Shown in pieces: positions 6,772 to 12,970 of a DNA stretch of 12,970 nt. A program made the position numbers and the translations under genes. Numbering within the stretch: position 1 is the stretch's first letter; each line of letters starts with the position of its first letter. The notes under the pieces were generated by a model that did no database searches, was not told the DNA's origin, and saw only the letters and a program-made list of their open reading frames with translations. This stretch comes from RGIG3102 sp964649845 (GTDB lineage Bacteria > Bacillota > Clostridia > Oscillospirales > Ruminococcaceae), in contig CAZYSS010000059.1 of the NCBI GenBank assembly GCA_964649845.1, positions 1 to 12,970 of the forward strand, in the 5' to 3' direction.

Positions 6772-7116
6772 ATGGACGCAATCAAATTGATGACAGAAGG
6801 CATGCTGAAAGCCGAAAAACCAGAAGTAAACATCGGTGATACTGTTAAAGTTCACGTTCGTATCAAAGAAGGCGAAAAAGAAAGAATTCAGATTTTTGAA
6901 GGTATCGTTATCGCTAAAAAACACGGCGGTGTTTCTGAAACATTTACAGTAAGAAAAACAGCTTACGGTGTAGGCGTTGAAAGAGTATTCCCAATCAACT
7001 CACCATTCGTTGAAAAAGTAGAAATCGTTAGACACGGTCGTGTTCGTCGTGCTAAACTGTTCTACCTCAGAGACAGAGTTGGTAAAGCAGCCAAAGTTAA
7101 AGAAAAAATCAAATAA
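6772..7116 (+). CDS. rplS: 50S ribosomal protein L19
   Basis: A 114-residue protein of normal L19 length. Family signatures run through the whole sequence: GDTVKVHVRIKEGEKERIQ (22-40), FEGIVIA (42-48), FTVRK (57-61), YGVGVERVFP (64-73) and the basic C-terminal RRAKLFYLRDRVGKAAKVKE (92-111). L19 sits at the interface of the two ribosomal subunits. The gene has its own promoter and structured leader, and a terminator directly follows, so it is mainly a single-gene transcript. Codon choice is visibly richer in frequent codons (GTT, GAA, AAA, CGT) than in neighbouring genes, as expected for a highly expressed protein. In many Firmicutes rplS follows rimM and trmD; here it follows the DUF2344 gene instead, so the usual trmD block is absent upstream. 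Confidence 0.97.
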   Translation: MDAIKLMTEGMLKAEKPEVNIGDTVKVHVRIKEGEKERIQIFEGIVIAKKHGGVSETFTVRKTAYGVGVERVFPINSPFVEKVEIVRHGRVRRAKLFYLRDRVGKAAKVKEKIK

Positions 7117-7123
7117 GACATAT

Positions 7124-7149
7124 AAGAGGACACTTGATGTCCTCTTTTT
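7124..7149 (+). terminator. Rho-independent terminator after rplS
   Basis: A 9-bp stem AAGAGGACA (7124-7132) pairs with 7138-7146 around loop CTTGA, with T7145-T7149 following. It lies between rplS and lepB. As no clear promoter precedes lepB, leaky read-through may set expression of the downstream genes. Confidence 0.88.
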
Positions 7150-7180
7150 GTTTTTAATATGCAGAAAGAGATTATAATAT

Positions 7181-7696
7181 ATGGAAAAGTTATATGATTT
7201 TCTTGAAAGTATTTGTATTGCTGTCCTGTTTCTGACAGTTGCCGTGCTTTTCTTCTTCAGAATAATTGTTGTGGAGGGAGAATCAATGCTGCCTACATTG
7301 CATGAAGGTGAAAAGATTATTATTTCCAATTTTATGTACGATGCCGAAAAAGGTGACATTGTAATAACAGACAGCAACAACGGCTACAACAAACCACTTG
7401 TAAAACGTGTAATCGCCACAGGTGGCGACACAATAAGAATAGATTATACAACAGGAGATGTATATGTAAACGGCAATATCCTGCAGGAAGACTATATTCT
7501 GGAAAAAATCCGGCCTGCATCTGCAGATGATATTGAAATAACAGTACCGCAGGGGTATCTGTTCCTTATGGGTGACAACAGGAATAATTCATATGATTCC
7601 CGTTCAAAATCAATCGGATTAATCAATGAAAAAGATATACTCGGCAAAGCCGTGTTCAGAATATCTCCATTTTCAAAGATAGGAAGAGTAAAGTAA
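7181..7696 (+). CDS. lepB: Signal peptidase I
   Basis: A 171-residue type I signal peptidase of family S26 that removes signal peptides from exported proteins at the outer face of the cytoplasmic membrane. One N-terminal membrane helix (about 8-30) is followed by the catalytic serine in GESMLPT (Ser35), the catalytic lysine in VKRVIA (Lys75), and the conserved GDNRNNSYDSR box (131-141). It is a short, single-helix form as usual in Firmicutes. The start is the only reasonable one: a TAA lies in frame at 7175-7177, and no other start codon precedes the membrane helix. The ribosome binding site is weak (AGAAAGAG at 7163-7170, 10 nt away). The gene lies in the common rplS-lepB-rbgA order. Confidence 0.95.
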   Translation: MEKLYDFLESICIAVLFLTVAVLFFFRIIVVEGESMLPTLHEGEKIIISNFMYDAEKGDIVITDSNNGYNKPLVKRVIATGGDTIRIDYTTGDVYVNGNILQEDYILEKIRPASADDIEITVPQGYLFLMGDNRNNSYDSRSKSIGLINEKDILGKAVFRISPFSKIGRVK

Positions 7697-8620
7697 ATGA
7701 AAGAAAGAAATCAGAATTTTGAACAGAATTTTGAAGAACTTGGTTCAGCAAATGTAAACAGTAAAAGCATACACTGGTTTCCGGGTCATATGATGAAAAC
7801 ACTTCGTCTTATGGAAAAGGAAATCAAAAATGTGGATGTTGTAATTGTATTGCTTGATGCCAGAATCCCATTTTCCAGCCAGAATCCTGAAATTGAAGCT
7901 ATAATCAAAAACAAACCAAAGGTTTATGTGCTCAACAAAGCAGACCTAGCTGATATGAATATAACAAATCAGTGGATTAAATATTTCAAGGATAATGGTA
8001 TGGGTGCTCTTGCCATAAACTCCAAAACCGGCAAAAGCAGTAAAAACGTTATTTCACGGGTTGAAAAGGAACTTAAAGAACTTCTACGGAGAAGACAGGA
8101 AAAAGGCATAGAAGGAGAAAAAATCCGCGCTATGATGGTTGGTATTCCTAATGTTGGCAAATCCACATTCATCAACTCAATAGCAGGTACACAGAGAGCA
8201 AAAGCACAGGACCGCCCTGGTGTAACACGCGGCAAGCAGTGGGTTACTGTAGGCAATCTTGATTTACTGGATATGCCTGGAGTGCTGTGGCGAAAGTTTG
8301 AAAATCAGAATATTGCAGCAAACCTGGCATTTATCGGCTCTATCAAAGACGACATTCTCGATATCGAAACACTGGCAGTATCTCTTATTGATGCTATCAA
8401 AAATATTTATCCTGATATGCTGATGGAAAGATATAAACTGACAGAAGATGACCTGTTGCTGGAAAACTATGATATTTTATGTAAAATAGCAAGAAAACGC
8501 GGCATGCTGATGTCCGGTGGTGTAGAAAACACCGAAAGAGCAGCAATTATGCTGTGTGATGAATTCCGTTCATCCAAACTAGGCAAAATCAGCCTTGAAA
8601 GGCCACAGGACCATGAATAG
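7697..8620 (+). CDS. rbgA: Ribosome biogenesis GTPase RbgA (YlqF)
   Basis: A 307-residue circularly permuted GTPase. The motif order is G4 (NKAD, 80-83), G5 (NSKTG, 108-112), G1 (GIPNVGKST, 149-157), G2 (Thr177 in PGVTRG) and G3 (DMPGV, 192-196), which defines the YlqF/YawG class. The N-terminal WFPGHM (27-32) and the C-terminal RNA-binding region with KIARKRGMLMSGG (263-275) are typical of RbgA. It helps late maturation of the 50S subunit, including entry of L16 in B. subtilis. It starts directly after the lepB stop codon with no gap, with AGGAAGAG (7681-7688) inside lepB as ribosome binding site, so the two genes are cotranscribed. Location next to rplS and lepB is the standard one. Confidence 0.95.
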   Translation: MKERNQNFEQNFEELGSANVNSKSIHWFPGHMMKTLRLMEKEIKNVDVVIVLLDARIPFSSQNPEIEAIIKNKPKVYVLNKADLADMNITNQWIKYFKDNGMGALAINSKTGKSSKNVISRVEKELKELLRRRQEKGIEGEKIRAMMVGIPNVGKSTFINSIAGTQRAKAQDRPGVTRGKQWVTVGNLDLLDMPGVLWRKFENQNIAANLAFIGSIKDDILDIETLAVSLIDAIKNIYPDMLMERYKLTEDDLLLENYDILCKIARKRGMLMSGGVENTERAAIMLCDEFRSSKLGKISLERPQDHE

Positions 8621-9233
8621 TTTATACGAATTTGACAATGCAATAAGAAGTGATTTTCCGCTTTTATGCGGTGCTGACGAAGCAGGCAGAGGTCCGCTGT
8701 GCGGACCTGTTTGCTGTGCAGCTGTAGTGCTGAAACCTGACTTTGTCTGTGATGATATAAATGACAGCAAAAAAATCAGCGAAAAGAAAAGGGAAAAGTT
8801 ATTTGATATGATTATTGAAAACGCTCTTGCATACTCAATAATTATGGTTTCTCCACAGGAGATTGATGAAATCAATATTCTGCAGGCATCTTTGACAGGT
8901 ATGAAGCGTGCTGTATTATCTCTTGGTATTAATCCGGATATAGTTCTGATAGACGGCAATAAAATACCTGAAAATATGCCTTGTGAAACAAAAAGTGTTG
9001 TAAAAGGCGATGCAACCAGTATGTCTATTGCCGCTGCATCAATTCTTGCAAAAGTTTCCAGAGACAGATTTATGGCTGAACTTGATAAGGAATATCCACA
9101 GTATAAGCTGCTGAAACACAAAGGCTATCCTACAAAACAGCATTATGAATTGATTGCCGAACACGGTATTCAGGATTTCTACAGAAAGAGTTTCTTTACA
9201 AAAAGACCGGAATTATTATGGAAAAAAGATTAG
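8613..9233 (+). CDS. rnhB: Ribonuclease HII
   Basis: A 206-residue type 2 RNase H that cuts RNA in RNA/DNA hybrids and nicks at misincorporated ribonucleotides. The metal-binding residues are all present: Asp22 and Glu23 in GADEAGRGPLCGPV, Asp114 in LIDGNK, and Asp151 in AKVSRDR (146-152). DSKKISEKKR (51-60) is another family signature. The ATG at 8613 is preferred: it overlaps the rbgA stop by 8 nt, the same arrangement as nfnA/nfnB. A TTG at 8595 would add six residues (MKGHRT) and has no good ribosome binding site, though the site for 8613 is also modest (AGGA at 8607-8610 is very close). The gene is in the lepB-rbgA-rnhB-yraN operon. Confidence 0.93.
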   Translation: MNSLYEFDNAIRSDFPLLCGADEAGRGPLCGPVCCAAVVLKPDFVCDDINDSKKISEKKREKLFDMIIENALAYSIIMVSPQEIDEINILQASLTGMKRAVLSLGINPDIVLIDGNKIPENMPCETKSVVKGDATSMSIAAASILAKVSRDRFMAELDKEYPQYKLLKHKGYPTKQHYELIAEHGIQDFYRKSFFTKRPELLWKKD

Positions 9234-9571
9234 TTGGCATATTGGGTGAAAAACTGGTATGCAAATGGTATACTGACCGCAAATACAAACTGCTGGCAGT
9301 AAACTATAAAATCCGCCAGGGTGAAGTGGATATTATTGCCAGTAACAGAAATACTGTGGTTTTTGTAGAGGTTAAAACCAGAAAAAACGATAAATTTTCT
9401 TCTGCCAGGGAGGCTGTTACATATTCCAAGCAGCAGCGTATAAAAGCCGCTGCCAACCGGTATCTGGCACAGAACAATATGGAAGATATGTTTGTACGCT
9501 TTGATGTGGCCGAAGTTTATCACCCGGAAAATAATCCTGTAATCAATGTAATTGAAAATGCATTTGAATAA
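9218..9571 (+). CDS. yraN: YraN/UPF0102 family predicted endonuclease-like protein
   Basis: A 117-residue protein of the UPF0102 family, with the PD-(D/E)XK-type core: GEVDII (35-40, Asp38), then VVFVEVKTR (47-55, Glu51 and Lys53). These residues match the metal-binding and catalytic positions of Holliday-junction resolvase-like nucleases. The biological role is unsettled; the conserved link to rnhB suggests nucleic-acid processing. The gene overlaps the end of rnhB by 16 nt and has only a weak ribosome binding site, suggesting translation coupled to rnhB. It is the last gene before a strong terminator. Confidence 0.9.
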   Translation: MEKRLVGILGEKLVCKWYTDRKYKLLAVNYKIRQGEVDIIASNRNTVVFVEVKTRKNDKFSSAREAVTYSKQQRIKAAANRYLAQNNMEDMFVRFDVAEVYHPENNPVINVIENAFE

Positions 9572-9606
9572 AAACACCGCAGAGTTAAAAATTCTGCGGT
9601 GTTTTT
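9572..9606 (+). terminator. Rho-independent terminator of lepB-rbgA-rnhB-yraN
   Basis: An 11-bp stem AACACCGCAGA (9573-9583) pairs with 9593-9603 around a 9-nt A/T-rich loop, followed by T to 9606. It begins next to the yraN stop codon. The A-rich left flank means it could also work on the opposite strand, but no gene arrives from that side. Confidence 0.93.
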
Positions 9607-9608
9607 GT

Positions 9609-9637
9609 ATAGTTGCGTAATAGTTGGTAGACGCAAC
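9609..9637 (+). repeat. Inverted and direct repeats upstream of the membrane HTH gene (possible operator)
   Basis: GTTGCGT (9612-9618) and ACGCAAC (9631-9637) are perfect inverted 7-mers 12 bp apart. Within this, ATAGTTG occurs twice at 9609-9615 and 9620-9626, spaced by 11 bp, one helical turn. The region lies 45 bp before a gene for a DNA-binding protein, so it could be an operator. A possible promoter (TTGGTA at 9624-9629, TATTAA at 9648-9653, 18-bp spacer) overlaps it. Alternatively the arms form an RNA hairpin followed by T9643-T9648, acting as a second weak terminator. Confidence 0.45.
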
Positions 9638-9681
9638 CTGTATTTTTTATTAAAATTTAAATAAAAAAGGAGAAAATTTAT

Positions 9682-10029
9682 ATGTTATTTGCTTTTAATA
9701 CAACAATTTTAATATTATTTTTTCTGATCCCTGTTATGTATTTTTTCATACTTTTAATAAAAGCATTGAAAAAGTATATAAAATCAGCTGATGTCAGAAA
9801 TGAAAAAAATATTATAAAAAAATCCCTGGGTGAAACCTTAAAAGATTACAGAATCAGTAATAAAATGACACAGGAATTTGTAGCGGAAAGAATCGGTGTC
9901 AGCAGACAGGCTGTTTCAAAATGGGAGATGGGGCTGTCTGACCCCAGTACATCAAATCTTTTTGCACTTGCAGATTTGTTTGGCATACAGCCGGAAGAAC
10001 TGATAAAAGGAGTCAGTTATAGAAAATAA
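9682..10029 (+). CDS. Membrane-anchored XRE-family HTH regulator
   Basis: A 115-residue protein with an N-terminal hydrophobic helix (about 6-28), a short basic linker (29-46) and a C-terminal Cro/C1-type helix-turn-helix (about 48-108). The DNA-binding unit FVAERIGVSRQAVSKWEMG (66-84) is a textbook match, and SDPSTSNLFALADLFGI (86-102) is the usual fourth and fifth helices. The membrane helix comes before the HTH, so the DNA-binding part should face the cytoplasm while tethered. I recall similar small proteins in Clostridia but no known function or target. The start has GGAG at 9669-9672, 9 nt upstream. It is a single-gene unit between two terminators, with repeats upstream that may be its own operator. 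It converges with a CapA-like gene. Confidence 0.83.
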   Translation: MLFAFNTTILILFFLIPVMYFFILLIKALKKYIKSADVRNEKNIIKKSLGETLKDYRISNKMTQEFVAERIGVSRQAVSKWEMGLSDPSTSNLFALADLFGIQPEELIKGVSYRK

Positions 10030-10036
10030 TAAATTT

Positions 10037-10069
10037 AAAGCAAGGTATCAGCACAATACCTTGCTTTTT
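10037..10069 (+). terminator. Bidirectional terminator between HTH gene and capA-like gene
   Basis: A 12-bp stem AAAGCAAGGTAT (10037-10048) pairs with 10056-10067 around loop CAGCACA, followed by T10065-T10069 on the + strand. On the minus strand the stem is followed by an A/T-rich stretch with T runs, so it can also stop transcription of the convergent capA-like gene, whose stop codon is at 10073. Confidence 0.87.
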
Positions 10070-10072
10070 GAT

Positions 10073-11254
10073 TTATTTATACAGCAAAAATTCCTCTGGT
10101 ATCACATTATATACCACATCCTCCACATATTCATAAGAAAATCTGGAATCATATGCTTTTACACCATGAGATGCTGCCATTTCCGGGGTGTAATCAGAGA
10201 GAATATAGTTTCTCACATTGGTATAGTTTGCATCATAATGAGTGATTGTAGGCACAAAATAAGGGCTTTCAACAGATATTGTTGCATTATCGTTTTCATC
10301 GTAAGTTTTCACTATATCAAACTGGAACAGACCGCCAATCATATTGTTTGCCTGTGACTGTGCAGAAATAAAGTTCCCCAATGAATAGCATATCAGTGTT
10401 CTGTTGTCATTTACATTGTTTGTATACCATTCCACAGTCTGAATAACGTGGGGATGTGTACCGATAATAACATCAACACCCATCATATTCAATTGCTGTG
10501 CAACATATCTCTGATAATCATTTACATTGTTTGTGTCCTCATAACCCCAGTGACAGGAAACTATAACAATGTCTGAATTCGCTTTCGCAGTTTCGACCTG
10601 TCTTTTAATGGTTTCAATATCATCGCATTTGATTATATACGGTGATGTATCGTCATATATTGACAGACCGTTTGTGCCGTATGTATAAGCAAGAAATGCC
10701 ATTGTGATGTTGTTTCTGGTCAGATATTTTATGTCTGCGCTGTCATCGCCGGTGTAGAAGCCCACATTCACAACATCCTTGTTGTTCCAGTATTCCAGGC
10801 TGGATTTTATACCTGCAACACCTTTGTCATAAGAGTGATTATTTGATGTACCTACCACATCAAAGCCCATTTCCAGCACTTTGTCACCCAATGCAAGCGG
10901 TGTGGAAAACTGAGGATAATGTGAAGGTGGATAGGCATCGTTAACCAATGTTTCCTGATTGATAAACCGCACATCGAAATTATCAAAATAATCCTCTGTA
11001 TTTGCATACACATAGTCAAAGTCATAACCACCGTCTGTACTGCGGTTTGCAGCCTGCAAATACAATACAGCGTGTATCAGGTTATCGCCTGCAGCAACAA
11101 AGCTGACAGTGTCAGCAGGGCGGGGAGTAGGGGATGGCAATGGTGTGGGTTCGCTGTTTATCTCACTTTCTCCTGCATATGTGCAGGCAGTGAGTGTAAA
11201 TATAAAAACTGCTGCCAGAACAACAGATAATATTTTCTTGATTTTACTTTTCAT
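10073..11254 (-). CDS. CapA-family (PGA_cap) metallophosphatase-like lipoprotein
   Basis: A 393-residue predicted lipoprotein. The N-terminus has a lipoprotein signal with lipobox LTAC (Cys24), followed by a Pro/Thr/Ser/Glu-rich linker (about 28-47) and a CapA domain (about 48-310). Metallophosphoesterase-type motifs appear in order: AAGDNLIH (54-61), INQET (98-102), GTSNNHSYDKG (135-145), SCHWGYE (233-239), GTHPHVIQ (265-272) and YSLGNF (290-295). CapA in Bacillus takes part in poly-gamma-glutamate capsule formation. No capB, capC or capE is nearby, and CapA-like proteins in Clostridia are often encoded alone, so a capsule role is doubtful and the substrate is unknown. The protein should be anchored on the outer membrane face. 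On the minus strand, AGAGGAA (complement of 11262-11268) lies 7 nt before the ATG. Confidence 0.87.
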   Translation of the reverse strand: MKSKIKKILSVVLAAVFIFTLTACTYAGESEINSEPTPLPSPTPRPADTVSFVAAGDNLIHAVLYLQAANRSTDGGYDFDYVYANTEDYFDNFDVRFINQETLVNDAYPPSHYPQFSTPLALGDKVLEMGFDVVGTSNNHSYDKGVAGIKSSLEYWNNKDVVNVGFYTGDDSADIKYLTRNNITMAFLAYTYGTNGLSIYDDTSPYIIKCDDIETIKRQVETAKANSDIVIVSCHWGYEDTNNVNDYQRYVAQQLNMMGVDVIIGTHPHVIQTVEWYTNNVNDNRTLICYSLGNFISAQSQANNMIGGLFQFDIVKTYDENDNATISVESPYFVPTITHYDANYTNVRNYILSDYTPEMAASHGVKAYDSRFSYEYVEDVVYNVIPEEFLLYK

Positions 11255-11319
11255 TTTACATTTCCTCTGTATGTATAAAGCTATATCTATTTTACCCTAA
11301 ATCTGCATAATATAAAAGC

Positions 11320-11348
11320 TTGAAAAATAGATACATTTATAATATAAT
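11320..11348 (+). promoter_or_regulatory. Vegetative promoter of queA-tgt
   Basis: TTGAAA (11320-11325), a 17-bp spacer and TATAAT (11343-11348). Transcription should begin near 11355, giving a leader of about 42 nt. The leader is too short for a typical preQ1 riboswitch with an expression platform, and I see no C-rich aptamer-like sequence. The capA-like gene starts in the other direction 65 bp upstream. Confidence 0.8.
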
Positions 11349-11396
11349 ATTTTAGTTGTAATTATACTGTTTAGACATTAAATAGAGGTTATAAAA

Positions 11397-12440
11397 ATGA
11401 GCAAAGATTTAATGAGTAAAAGCGATTATTTCTTTAATCTTCCACAGAGCCAGATTGCCCAGACACCGGCAATCCCACGCGACAGCTGTAAAATGCTTTG
11501 TGTAGATAAAAATAATGCTTTTGATTATAAAGATAAAACTTTCAGCGACATATATGATATGCTGCAACCGGGTGATGTTCTTGTAATGAACAATTCCAAA
11601 GTTCTGCCTGCCCGCCTTTACGGTGCCAAAACAACAGGTGCAGCCTGTGAATTCCTTATGCTTAAACAGAAAGAAATGGATGTATGGGAATGTATGGCCA
11701 AACCTGGCAAAAGATTGCAGCCTGGACATGTTGTGGTATTCGGCCGCGGTGTTCTTAAAGGCGAAATTCTGGAATCCCTTGAAAACGGCAACAAACTGGT
11801 AAAATTTACTTACGATACCCAGACTCTGTTTGAAGCGCTTGATATTGTAGGCAAACTGCCTCTGCCGCACTATATTACAGAAGAACTTAAAGACGGCAGC
11901 CTTTACCAGACAGAATATGCAAAAATTCTCGGTTCCTCCGCAGCACCTACAGCAGGTCTGCATTTCACAAAAGAACTGATGGAAAAACTTATTGAAAAAG
12001 GTGTTATCATCAGATACATCACACTGCACGTTGGCATCGGTACATTCCGACCAGTAAAAACAGACAATATTCTGGAGCACGAAATGCACAGTGAATGGTT
12101 TGAAATACCTGATGATACTGCAGAAGCCGTGATGAAAGCGAAGCTGGAGGGAAGAAGAGTTATTTCTGTAGGTACAACCAGCACAAGAACTCTGGAATCC
12201 TGCTGGAAAAAACACGGTTGCATCAAAGCCTGCAGCATGGATACAAACATCTTTATTTACCCGGGCTTTGAATTTGGCGTTATAGATGGCCTTATCACAA
12301 ACTTCCATCTGCCTGAAAGCACACTTATTATGCTGGTAAGTGCTTTTGCAGGCTATGAAAATACAATGAAAGCATACGAACACGCTGTCAACGAAAAATA
12401 CCGTTTCTACAGCTTTGGCGATGCAATGTTTATTTACTAA
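11397..12440 (+). CDS. queA: S-adenosylmethionine:tRNA ribosyltransferase-isomerase
   Basis: A 347-residue enzyme of normal QueA length. It transfers and rearranges the ribose part of S-adenosylmethionine onto preQ1 in tRNA, making epoxyqueuosine in the wobble position of GUN-anticodon tRNAs. Conserved blocks are FNLPQSQIAQTP near the N-terminus (about 13-24), DVLVMNNSKVLPARLYG (about 61-77), the central SSAAPTAGLHFT region (about 180-191), and the THVGIGTF-like LHVGIGTFRPV (about 210-220), ending with YRFYSFGDAMFI. The ATG at 11397 follows AGAGG (11384-11388) by 8 nt; an in-frame ATG at 11412 has a poorer site. tgt follows 9 nt downstream in the same transcript, the usual arrangement. Its presence implies that the cell inserts preQ1 rather than relying only on queuine uptake. 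Confidence 0.96.
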   Translation: MSKDLMSKSDYFFNLPQSQIAQTPAIPRDSCKMLCVDKNNAFDYKDKTFSDIYDMLQPGDVLVMNNSKVLPARLYGAKTTGAACEFLMLKQKEMDVWECMAKPGKRLQPGHVVVFGRGVLKGEILESLENGNKLVKFTYDTQTLFEALDIVGKLPLPHYITEELKDGSLYQTEYAKILGSSAAPTAGLHFTKELMEKLIEKGVIIRYITLHVGIGTFRPVKTDNILEHEMHSEWFEIPDDTAEAVMKAKLEGRRVISVGTTSTRTLESCWKKHGCIKACSMDTNIFIYPGFEFGVIDGLITNFHLPESTLIMLVSAFAGYENTMKAYEHAVNEKYRFYSFGDAMFIY

Positions 12441-12449
12441 AGGAGTATT

Positions 12450-12970
12450 ATGTACAGATTAATAAAAAATGTAGGCACAGCCAGACGCGGTGAGTTTACC
12501 ACAGTTCACGGCACAGTGCAGACACCAGCATTTATGAATGTTGCCACAGCAGGTGCTATCAAAGGCGCACTGTCTGCACAGGATCTGGAAGATATCCGCT
12601 GCCAGGTAATGCTCAGCAACACATACCATCTCCACCTCCGTCCTACAGATGCTGTAGTAAAACAGATGGGTGGTCTTCATAAATTCACAACATGGAAAAA
12701 ACCTATTCTTACAGACAGTGGCGGTTTCCAGGTATTCTCACTGGCAAAACTGAGAAAAATCAAAGAAGAAGGCGTTACTTTTGCATCACATATCGATGGT
12801 CACAGAATTTTTATGGGACCGGAAGAAAGTATGCAGATTCAATCCAATCTTGGCTCTACAATAGCAATGGCATTTGACGAATGTATTGAAAATCCTGCTG
12901 AATACAACTATACAAAACAGTCTATTGACAGAACTGTGCGCTGGCTGGAACGCTGTAAAACAGAAATGAC
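12450..12970 (+). CDS. tgt: Queuine/preQ1 tRNA-guanine transglycosylase (5' part)
   Basis: The first 173 codons of tgt run off the right edge. Tgt swaps guanine at position 34 of tRNA(Asp, Asn, His, Tyr) for preQ1 in bacteria. Key blocks are present: RRGEF (12-16), LSNTYHLHLRP (55-65), ILTDSGGFQVFSLA (86-99) with the active-site Asp89, SHIDG (113-117), GPEESMQIQ (123-131) and AFDEC (141-145) with the base-recognition Asp143. The common MPVGT motif is replaced by MNVATAGAIKG (29-39), a variant I recall from clostridial sequences. The second catalytic aspartate and the zinc site lie beyond the window. AAAGGAG (12439-12445) overlaps the queA stop codon and lies 4 nt before the ATG. The product QueA acts on is made by this enzyme. 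Confidence 0.95.
   Translation, partial: MYRLIKNVGTARRGEFTTVHGTVQTPAFMNVATAGAIKGALSAQDLEDIRCQVMLSNTYHLHLRPTDAVVKQMGGLHKFTTWKKPILTDSGGFQVFSLAKLRKIKEEGVTFASHIDGHRIFMGPEESMQIQSNLGSTIAMAFDECIENPAEYNYTKQSIDRTVRWLERCKTEM

Noticed and set aside
7173..7178. A perfect TATAAT just before the lepB start codon
   Set aside because: Transcription would begin inside the first codons of lepB, and no proper -35 box lies 16-18 bp upstream.
10061..10357. A 98-codon open frame on the + strand
   Set aside because: It starts inside the terminator stem and is antisense to the capA-like gene, which has a complete set of domain motifs.
11289..11318. A possible minus-strand promoter for the capA-like gene (TAAAAT with a TTTTAT -35)
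   Set aside because: The -35 is poor and this gap is so A/T-rich that such -10 matches are expected by chance. A promoter must exist here, but I cannot place it.
11355..11396. preQ1 riboswitch in the queA leader
   Set aside because: The leader is only about 42 nt and lacks the C-rich loop and A-rich tail of a preQ1-I aptamer.
11409..12383. A 324-codon open frame on the minus strand
   Set aside because: It lies fully antisense to queA, is very rich in Cys, Phe and His, has no recognisable domain, and reflects the codon pattern of queA read backwards.
1..12970. Mobile elements, CRISPR arrays, toxin-antitoxin or defence systems
   Set aside because: No transposase, integrase, repeat-spacer array, nuclease-antitoxin pair or phage gene is visible; nearly every gene has a housekeeping or sporulation assignment.

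Overview
The window is an AT-rich, gene-dense chromosomal segment from what looks like an endospore-forming member of the Firmicutes, class Clostridia (possibly Oscillospirales; this narrower call is a guess from general resemblance). The grounds are strong GGAGG-type ribosome binding sites, near-consensus TTGAAA/TATAAT promoters with 17-bp spacers, a spoIVFA/spoIVFB sporulation pair, the rplS-lepB-rbgA-rnhB-yraN gene order, and an electron-bifurcating NfnAB pair of anaerobic type. I see no insertion sequences, phage genes, CRISPR arrays, tRNA or rRNA genes. No stretch longer than 300 bases lacks a gene.

Layout on the + strand unless stated. (1) 1-298: the 3' end of a split transketolase C-terminal subunit, closed by a terminator with a UACG tetraloop. 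(2) 379-2693: a consensus promoter, then nfnA and nfnB, overlapping by 8 nt, then a terminator. (3) 2724-4033: a spoIVFA-like membrane M23 protein and a compact spoIVFB-like M50 intramembrane protease, joined by an ATGA overlap; a possible sigma-E-type promoter lies over the nfnB terminator. (4) 4030-6590: a consensus promoter, a TIGR03960-type radical SAM protein and its TIGR03936/DUF2344 partner, overlapping by 20 nt. (5) 6619-9606: an extended -10 promoter, a roughly 118-nt structured leader, rplS (L19), a terminator, then lepB, rbgA, rnhB and yraN packed tightly and closed by a strong terminator. (6) 9609-10069: repeats that could form an operator, then a small membrane-anchored XRE-family regulator. 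(7) 10073-11254, minus strand: a CapA-family lipoprotein convergent with the regulator; one hairpin can end both transcripts. (8) 11320-12970: a consensus promoter, queA and the 5' part of tgt, for queuosine modification of tRNA.

Functionally, most of this is housekeeping: redox balance (NfnAB links NADH, NADPH and ferredoxin), carbohydrate rearrangement (transketolase), ribosome production (L19, RbgA), protein secretion (signal peptidase I), genome maintenance (RNase HII, YraN), tRNA modification (QueA, Tgt) and sporulation signalling (SpoIVFA/B). The least understood parts are the radical SAM/DUF2344 pair, the membrane-anchored regulator with its upstream repeats, the rplS leader and the CapA-like lipoprotein. 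I found no convincing new multi-gene system; the findings are local oddities and are scored accordingly.
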